Assembly (NCBI GenBank): GCA_035646975.1
Contig: DASROJ010000054.1
Location: 1-6,418 of the forward strand
From: DASROJ01 sp035646975
GTDB lineage: Bacteria > Acidobacteriota > Polarisedimenticolia > JACPZX01 > DASXTC01
Length of the DNA: 6,418 nt
Direction: 5' to 3'
This document shows positions 1-3,873 of this stretch, one piece after another (within the stretch, counting starts at the first letter, position 1; each line of letters starts with the position of its first letter). Both the position numbers and the translations under genes were made by a program. A model generated the notes under the pieces. It was not told the DNA's origin and did no database searches. It saw nothing but the letters and a program-made list of their open reading frames with translations.

Positions 1-1
1 T

Positions 2-505
2 TCGAGCTCGCCGAGCTCGAAGAACTCGAAGAGCGGCCCCGCCCGGCCGGCCGAACCGAAACCGCCGGCGCGGGAGCCGGAGCCGGAGTCGGCGGGTGGC
101 CCGGACGACGAACGAGCGGAGGAGACCTCCCATGCGGCGGGCGCTTCAGGACCCGGTATCAGTTTTGGAGCTTCGGTCGGCCCGGGCGGCATCCCCTCGA
201 TCGGTTCGTCGGGGTTTCCGTACGACTACTACCGATCGAGCCTCGTCGCGATTCTCCAGTCGAACTGGCGAAGGCCGGTGGCTCCCGAAGGGTTGACCCG
301 GACGGCGACCTGCAGGGTGCAGTTCACGATCCTCAAGTCCGGCATCGTCCAGGACGCCAGGGTCGCCCAGGCGAGCGGCAATGAAGCCCTCGACCAATCG
401 GCGCTCAGGGCGGTGTACAACAGCAACCCGCTGCCGCCTCTGCCGTTCCAGTACGGTCAGTCGTCCGTCAGCGCCGAAGTCGTGTTCGAGCTGACACCGG
501 ATTAA
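2..505 (+). CDS. TolA/TonB-family envelope protein, C-terminal part (5' end outside window)
   Basis: This frame is open from the left edge to a TAA at 503-505 and gives 167 residues; the start, membrane anchor and most of the periplasmic linker are missing. Residues 13-50 are a Pro/Glu/Ala/Gly-rich linker, partly built from EP repeats, as is usual for TolA and TonB. Residues 74-167 form a TonB_C/TolA-III-like domain: an opening helix with YDYYRSSLVAIL and a Trp at 89, strand CRVQFTI at 104-110, then SGN at 125-127, helix LDQSALRAV and the turn PLPPLP at 143-148. By family knowledge such a protein spans the periplasm from TolQR in the inner membrane and contacts TolB/Pal. tolB directly downstream favours the TolA role over a siderophore TonB. 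Only one Cys (104) is seen, so the disulfide of E. coli TolA domain III is absent. Family and role are fairly sure; I leave the symbol blank because TolA and TonB domains are hard to separate by eye. Confidence 0.8.
   Translation, partial: SSSPSSKNSKSGPARPAEPKPPAREPEPESAGGPDDERAEETSHAAGASGPGISFGASVGPGGIPSIGSSGFPYDYYRSSLVAILQSNWRRPVAPEGLTRTATCRVQFTILKSGIVQDARVAQASGNEALDQSALRAVYNSNPLPPLPFQYGQSSVSAEVVFELTPD
73..90 (+). repeat. Three GGAGCC-type hexamers encoding EP repeats
   Basis: GGAGCC occurs at 73-78 and 79-84, followed by the one-base variant GGAGTC at 85-90. In the reading frame of the TolA-like gene the stretch encodes Glu-Pro dipeptides of the periplasmic linker. Such repeats vary in copy number between strains without breaking the frame, and this one is short. 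Confidence 0.6.
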
Positions 506-532
506 TCGCGTCTCCGCTCGAGGCCGGCGGAA

Positions 533-558
533 CACCGGGAGTCATCACCGGGAGTCAT
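533..558 (+). repeat. Exact 13-bp tandem duplication upstream of tolB
   Basis: CACCGGGAGTCAT is present at 533-545 and again, without mismatch, at 546-558; the next two bases (CA) begin a third copy. It lies in the 69-nt gap between the TolA-like gene and tolB. The downstream copy places GGGAG about 20 nt before the tolB ATG. The closest possible Shine-Dalgarno element is AGGA at 560-563, 11 nt from the start, so tolB appears to have a weak ribosome site. Confidence 0.9.
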
Positions 559-574
559 CAGGATGAGAGACTGA

Positions 575-1906
575 ATGAATCGAAGACATCATCTGGTTGC
601 GACGGCGCTGGTGCTTGGCGTGGGTACTCTCGCCCTGGGGAGTCCGCACGCGCTGCCCTCACCGCAGGATCCGAACCAGCCGGAGATCGGCCTCAAGATT
701 TCAGGCACGGCGATCCGCAAGATACCGATAGCGATTCTCCCGTTCCAGATCGGCGCCGGGGGAGCCGCCGACACGCGCGGCGCCGCCGACACGATCCGAT
801 CGGTGATTACGAGCGACCTGGAATACTCCGGTCTGTTCAATGTCCTGGCACCGTCGATGTACGAGAGCGTGACCATCGCGGGCGGCAAGATACCGTTCAG
901 GGACTTCGCCGCGATTGGAGCCCAGGGCGTGGTCTACGGCAGCGTCGGCAGGGAAAACGCCGGCGTGGCGGTGGAAGGGCTTCTGTCCGACAGCCGAAGC
1001 GGCGATCTCATCGCGGGCAAGCGGTACCGCGGCGATGTGCGGCTGGCCCGGGACATCGCCCACCGGATCTCCAACGATATCATGATCGCCTACACCGGGC
1101 GGCCGGGCGTCTCCCTGTCACGTATCGCCATGGTCGGCAAGGTCGGCAACGCCAAGGAAATCCATGTCATGGATTACGACGGCGCCGACACCAAGCAGAT
1201 CACGAAGAACAAGACCATCAATGTTTCCCCGGCCTGGAGCCCGGACGGGAGCCGGCTCGCCTTCGTCTCGTACAAGCAGGGCAATCCGAAGCTGTTCCTC
1301 TACAAGGGAGAGGACGGAAGCACCGACGATGTCTCGCCTCCCGGCAGCGAGCTGTGCGTGGCGCCCGACTGGTCGCCCGACGGCCGGTTCATCGCGTTTT
1401 CAAGCTCCAGCTCGGGTGACTCGGAGATCTTCGTCATGGACGTCTCCACGCGCCGATCCCGGCAGATAACCTTCAACAAGGGATCCGATACCTCGCCGGT
1501 CTGGTCACCTTCAGGGCGGGAGATCGCCTTCACCTCCGACCGCTCCGGCCACCCGCAGATCTACATCATGGACGCCGAGGGGGCCAATGTCCGGCGGCTC
1601 ACCAGCAGCGGCGATTACAACGATTCGGCCGCCTGGTCGCCCGATGGCGATCATATCGCCTATGCGAGCCGCATCGACGGGAGGTTCGACATCCTCGTGT
1701 ACGAAATCAGCACCGGCAAGACGGCCCGTCTGACGCAGAACGTCGGCAACAACGAGAATCCCCGCTGGTCGCACGAAGGTCGGCATCTCGTGTTCGCTTC
1801 GAACCGAGGCGGTGTCTATCGCATCTACACGATGGACGCCGATGGCAATCGCCAGGAGCAGATTCCCACGCCGTTCGAGGCGACGATGCCGGACTGGTCC
1901 CGATGA
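575..1906 (+). CDS. tolB: Tol-Pal system protein TolB, periplasmic beta-propeller
   Basis: The 443-residue product is close to the usual TolB length of about 430. Residues 1-28 look like a Sec signal: basic MNRRHH, a hydrophobic run to about 22, and cleavage probably near 25-31. Residues about 45-170 match the N-terminal D1 domain, beginning with IPIAILPF at 50-57. Residues about 180-443 form the C-terminal six-bladed propeller, with blade motifs WSPDG at 221 and 266, WSPSG at 310, WSPDG at 354, WSHEG at 398 and a closing WSR at 441-443. By family knowledge TolB binds Pal through the propeller and TolA through its N-terminal segment, helping outer-membrane constriction at division. The ATG at 575 is chosen because it begins the signal peptide and an in-frame TGA lies just upstream at 572-574. 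An ATG at 563 runs into that stop. Its TGA overlaps an ATG (1903-1905) that is not the likely pal start. Confidence 0.96.
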   Translation: MNRRHHLVATALVLGVGTLALGSPHALPSPQDPNQPEIGLKISGTAIRKIPIAILPFQIGAGGAADTRGAADTIRSVITSDLEYSGLFNVLAPSMYESVTIAGGKIPFRDFAAIGAQGVVYGSVGRENAGVAVEGLLSDSRSGDLIAGKRYRGDVRLARDIAHRISNDIMIAYTGRPGVSLSRIAMVGKVGNAKEIHVMDYDGADTKQITKNKTINVSPAWSPDGSRLAFVSYKQGNPKLFLYKGEDGSTDDVSPPGSELCVAPDWSPDGRFIAFSSSSSGDSEIFVMDVSTRRSRQITFNKGSDTSPVWSPSGREIAFTSDRSGHPQIYIMDAEGANVRRLTSSGDYNDSAAWSPDGDHIAYASRIDGRFDILVYEISTGKTARLTQNVGNNENPRWSHEGRHLVFASNRGGVYRIYTMDADGNRQEQIPTPFEATMPDWSR

Positions 1907-1918
1907 AACACAAGGTTG

Positions 1919-1924
1919 TATACT
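1919..1924 (+). promoter_or_regulatory. Possible -10 element in the tolB-pal gap
   Basis: TATACT matches the sigma-70 -10 consensus at five of six positions and lies in a locally AT-richer spot. No convincing -35 element is found 16-18 nt upstream, where the bases are the GC-rich end of tolB. An internal promoter would let pal and cpoB be made apart from tolB, but the evidence is one hexamer. Confidence 0.2.
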
Positions 1925-1956
1925 CGAAGTGCCTCGCGTCGATCACTCCACCTTCC

Positions 1957-1962
1957 AGGAGG
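1957..1962 (+). promoter_or_regulatory. Strong ribosome binding site that fixes the pal start
   Basis: A perfect AGGAGG lies 6 nt before the ATG at 1969. It decides the start, because the same frame is also open from an ATG at 1903 that overlaps the tolB stop but has no such site and would put 22 non-signal residues ahead of the lipoprotein signal. Confidence 0.88.
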
Positions 1963-1968
1963 ATTCAC

Positions 1969-2547
1969 ATGATCCGCAGACGTCACGCTCCGATTCCCCT
2001 GCTTGCGCTCGTCGTCCTGTCATTCGCCGTGCTCTGCGCGGGGTGCAAGAAGAAGCCCGCTCCGGTGACCTCCACCGCCGAGCCGCCGGCCGTCCATCAG
2101 ACCGCGGAGCCGACGGTGGAACCGGTCAAGGAGCAGCCGATGAAGCCCGTCGTGGAGGAGCCCGCGCCACAGCGCGCGGTGGGAGCCGATGCCTACAACA
2201 AGCAGGGCCTCCTCAAGTCCATCTACTTCGATTTCGACAAGTACGAGATTCGCCCGGACCAGCGCCCGACCCTGCAGGCCAACGCCGACAAGCTCAAGGC
2301 CGAACCCCTGTCCAAATTCCGCGTGCTGATCGAAGGGCATTGCGACGAACGCGGAACCAACGAGTACAACATGGTGCTGGGGGATCGGCGGGCCAACGCC
2401 ATGAAACAGTATCTCATCGACCTCGGCGTGCCGGCGTCGCGTCTGCGCACGATCTCCTATGGCGAGGAAAGACCGGTCGATCCCGGCCACAACGAAGAGT
2501 CCTGGGCAAAGAACCGCCGCGGCGAGTTCGTGCTCGAGGAAGGGTAA
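1969..2547 (+). CDS. pal: Peptidoglycan-associated lipoprotein Pal
   Basis: This is a 192-residue outer-membrane lipoprotein with an OmpA-like peptidoglycan-binding domain. Residues 1-25 are a lipoprotein signal (MIRRRH then a hydrophobic stretch) ending VLCAG before the lipidated Cys26. The Cys at -3 is unusual; the Ala and Gly at -2/-1 are normal. KKK follows, then a Pro/Glu/Val-rich linker to about residue 70. The OmpA domain starts at IYFDFDKYEI (85-94). It carries EGHCDERGT (122-130), whose Asp126 is the expected diaminopimelate ligand, and EYNMVLGDRRA (132-142), with the conserved Arg in the second helix. It closes with SYGEERP and the NRRGEF strand. Pal anchors the outer membrane to the cell wall and is the partner of TolB, encoded just before it. 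Start choice rests on the AGGAGG site and on the signal peptide. Family length and motifs are complete. Confidence 0.96.
   Translation: MIRRRHAPIPLLALVVLSFAVLCAGCKKKPAPVTSTAEPPAVHQTAEPTVEPVKEQPMKPVVEEPAPQRAVGADAYNKQGLLKSIYFDFDKYEIRPDQRPTLQANADKLKAEPLSKFRVLIEGHCDERGTNEYNMVLGDRRANAMKQYLIDLGVPASRLRTISYGEERPVDPGHNEESWAKNRRGEFVLEEG
2537..2543 (+). promoter_or_regulatory. Ribosome binding site for the TTG-started cpoB
   Basis: AGGAAGG lies inside the last codons of pal, 10 nt before the TTG at 2554. It supports a TTG start: no ATG lies nearby in this frame before the signal peptide, and the signal peptide begins exactly at the TTG. Embedding the site in pal suggests that cpoB translation is coupled to pal. 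Confidence 0.6.
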
Positions 2548-2553
2548 ACGCCG

Positions 2554-3354
2554 TTGAAAAACACACGGAGACTTGCCAACGCGTGTTTTGCCATCGCGCT
2601 GCTGCTGCTGTCAGCCTGCGTCACGTCGACGCAGGCCACGCGGCTCCAGAAGGATCTCGACGACGTGAAGCGACAGGTGTTCCAGGTCCAGCAGGACACG
2701 GCGGGCTCGCGCGCACAGATCGATGACCTCTCCAAGCGGCTGACGGGCTCCGCCCCGAACGGCGGGCAGGGAGAGCTCCAGGAAGCGATCCGGGGACTGC
2801 TCGATCAGATACAGACACTGGGGCAGCGACTCGACGAGATGAAGGCAAGGATGTCCAGCCTGTCGATGGAGATCCAGGCGCTGCGCACGCCCGGGTCGAG
2901 AACGGCTCCCCCCCAGGATTCCGGCTCGGCCAGCCCCTCGGCGGTTCCCCGCGGGTCGCAGTCCAACGAGCCTGCCGACCAGGCATTCAAGACCGCCTAC
3001 GCCGATTACAGCAAGGGGAACTACGACATGGCGGTGACGGGGTTCGGGGACTTTCTCAAGTCCTGGCCCGCGCACCCTCTGTCGGCCGACGCGCAGTACT
3101 GGATCGGCGAATGCCTGTACAGCGAGGGGAAATACAAGGAGTCGATGGAGGCGATGGACCGCACGGTCCGCCAGTACCCCGGCAGCGAGAAGGTTCCTGC
3201 CGCCCTGCTCAAGAAGGGCTACGCCCAGATCGAATCGGGTCAGACCTCCGGAGCGGTGGCGACCCTTCAGTCGCTCATGGAGAAGTACCCGCAGACTGAC
3301 GAAGCTCGTCTGGCCAGCGAACGGATGCGGCAGCTGGGCCTCAGGGCGCGTTGA
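2554..3354 (+). CDS. cpoB: Tol-Pal associated protein CpoB (YbgF), lipoprotein type with TPR domain
   Basis: The product has 266 residues, close to the family length of about 250-270. Residues 1-21 are a signal with lipobox LLSAC, giving Cys22 as the probable lipidated residue; the E. coli protein is soluble in the periplasm, so this is the lipoprotein variant. Residues about 30-64 and 74-111 are heptad-rich and predicted coiled coil, the segment that trimerises in the family. Residues about 112-140 are a Ser/Pro/Gly-rich linker. From AFKTAYADYSKGNYDMAV (144-161) on there are three TPR-like units, each with the helix-turn-helix pattern and a YPG or WPAHPLS turn, ending with LGLRAR. By family knowledge CpoB binds TolA and PBP1B and links peptidoglycan synthesis to outer-membrane constriction. 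It starts with TTG 6 nt after the pal stop, so it is surely in the same operon. Identification is firm; the exact start is less sure. Confidence 0.93.
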   Translation: MKNTRRLANACFAIALLLLSACVTSTQATRLQKDLDDVKRQVFQVQQDTAGSRAQIDDLSKRLTGSAPNGGQGELQEAIRGLLDQIQTLGQRLDEMKARMSSLSMEIQALRTPGSRTAPPQDSGSASPSAVPRGSQSNEPADQAFKTAYADYSKGNYDMAVTGFGDFLKSWPAHPLSADAQYWIGECLYSEGKYKESMEAMDRTVRQYPGSEKVPAALLKKGYAQIESGQTSGAVATLQSLMEKYPQTDEARLASERMRQLGLRAR

Positions 3355-3371
3355 CTTCCGGCAACACCGGG

Positions 3372-3400
3372 TTGACACTCCGCGCCATGTGGGCTATTCT
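3372..3400 (+). promoter_or_regulatory. Sigma-70-type promoter for rpsT (and probably lon)
   Basis: A perfect -35 TTGACA at 3372-3377 is followed by an optimal 17-nt spacer and TATTCT at 3395-3400, four of six matches to the -10. Transcription would begin near 3407, leaving a leader of about 32 nt before rpsT. The position, in the only gap between the tol-pal genes and rpsT, fits a new transcription unit. Confidence 0.7.
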
Positions 3401-3421
3401 GCGCGCCCAATCCACCCATCG

Positions 3422-3428
3422 AGAGGGG
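3422..3428 (+). promoter_or_regulatory. Ribosome binding site of rpsT
   Basis: AGAGGGG lies 10 nt before the ATG at 3439. It is purine-rich and a fair Shine-Dalgarno match, as expected for a strongly expressed ribosomal protein gene. Confidence 0.65.
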
Positions 3429-3438
3429 TAGAACCAGA

Positions 3439-3723
3439 ATGGCAACTCACAAATCGGCGGTAAAGCGCCACACGCAGAGCCTCGAACGCCGGGCAAGGAA
3501 CAAGGCCAACCTGACCCGCCTGCGCACGCAGATCAAGAAGCTTCGAACCACGGTGGCGAGCAAGGACGAGCCGGCGGCGCGACAGCTGCTCCCTGAGACG
3601 ATCGCCCTCATCGATCGCTCCATACAGAAGGGCATCGTCCATGAGAACACGGCCGCCCGTTACAAGTCGCGCCTGACGAGGCTCGTGAGCACGCTGTCGG
3701 CCAGGAGACCTTCAGCGAAGTAA
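3439..3723 (+). CDS. rpsT: Small ribosomal subunit protein bS20
   Basis: The 94-residue basic protein fits bS20 (usually 85-95). It opens with MATHKSAVKRHTQSLERRAR, the typical Lys/Arg-rich N-terminal helix that binds 16S rRNA, continues with NKANLTRLRTQIKKLR at 21-36, and holds the diagnostic GIVHENTAARYKSRL at 65-79 near the C-terminus. The C-terminal tail TLSARRPSAK is somewhat longer than in E. coli. bS20 is a primary binder in 30S assembly. The gene starts with ATG, whereas E. coli rpsT starts with TTG, a codon tied there to its autoregulation, so that control cannot be assumed here. It has its own promoter 62-67 nt upstream (-35 element) and no clear terminator behind it, so read-through into lon is likely. 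Confidence 0.96.
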   Translation: MATHKSAVKRHTQSLERRARNKANLTRLRTQIKKLRTTVASKDEPAARQLLPETIALIDRSIQKGIVHENTAARYKSRLTRLVSTLSARRPSAK

Positions 3724-3769
3724 TCCTCGCTGGAATACCGGCCCTCTCTCATCCTGTTGTGGTGGTATC

Positions 3770-3805
3770 GCGCCGGTCGATGGCGCAGTTCCCGCAGCGG
3801 CGCCA
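3770..3805 (+). other. Two mutually exclusive stems in the lon leader
   Basis: GCGCC at 3770-3774 can pair with GGCGC at 3782-3786 (7-nt loop). The same right arm, read as TGGCGC at 3781-3786, can instead pair with GCGCCA at 3800-3805 (13-nt loop). The two foldings share 3782-3786 and cannot coexist. Short GC stems arise easily in DNA of this composition, so this may be chance. Confidence 0.3.
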
Positions 3806-3812
3806 ACCAGCA

Positions 3813-3834
3813 GTGCCGGGCGGGAGCCCGGCGC
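3813..3834 (+). other. Strong GC hairpin with GNRA loop in the rpsT-lon gap
   Basis: GCCGGGC (3815-3821) and GCCCGGC (3826-3832) form a perfect 7-bp all-GC stem closed by a GGGA tetraloop of the GNRA type. A G-U and a G-C pair (3814/3833, 3813/3834) extend it to 9 bp. No T-run follows, so it is a poor intrinsic terminator by the classical rule. It may protect the 3' end of rpsT mRNA, attenuate lon, or act as a processing site. It ends about 26 nt before the lon Shine-Dalgarno sequence. Confidence 0.6.
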
Positions 3835-3846
3835 GCAAGCGTTGAA

Positions 3847-3872
3847 CAGGAGCGCAAGACAGGAGCGCAAGA
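3847..3872 (+). repeat. Exact 13-bp tandem duplication carrying the lon ribosome binding site
   Basis: CAGGAGCGCAAGA occurs at 3847-3859 and again without mismatch at 3860-3872, directly before the lon ATG at 3874. Each copy holds AGGAG (3848-3852 and 3861-3865). The second is 8 nt from the start, an ideal spacing; the first is 21 nt away and could serve as a standby site. Confidence 0.92.
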
Positions 3873-3873
3873 G

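Noticed and set aside
1903..1968. Pal start at the ATG overlapping the tolB stop
   Set aside because: It adds 22 residues in front of a complete lipoprotein signal, and the perfect AGGAGG points to 1969.
1812..2726. Plus-strand frame of 304 codons across tolB, pal and cpoB
   Set aside because: It overlaps three well-identified genes in another frame and is Arg/Pro-rich without a domain.
3358..3370. CCGG-CAACA-CCGG hairpin after cpoB as a terminator
   Set aside because: Only a 4-bp stem with no T-run, and it abuts the rpsT -35 element; too weak to call.
2611..3378. Minus-strand frame of 255 codons opposite cpoB
   Set aside because: It is a shadow of the CpoB coiled-coil and TPR region; no start signal or family likeness.
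3724..3870. Heat-shock (sigma-32) promoter or CIRCE element for lon
   Set aside because: No sequence close to CTTGAAA plus CCCATNT spacing and no CIRCE inverted repeat could be found.
3757..3873. N-terminal extension of Lon by 39 residues from a TTG
   Set aside because: The residues are Arg/Ser-rich and unlike Lon, there is no ribosome site before the TTG, and the stretch contains the leader hairpin and tandem repeat. AGGAG before 3874 fits much better.
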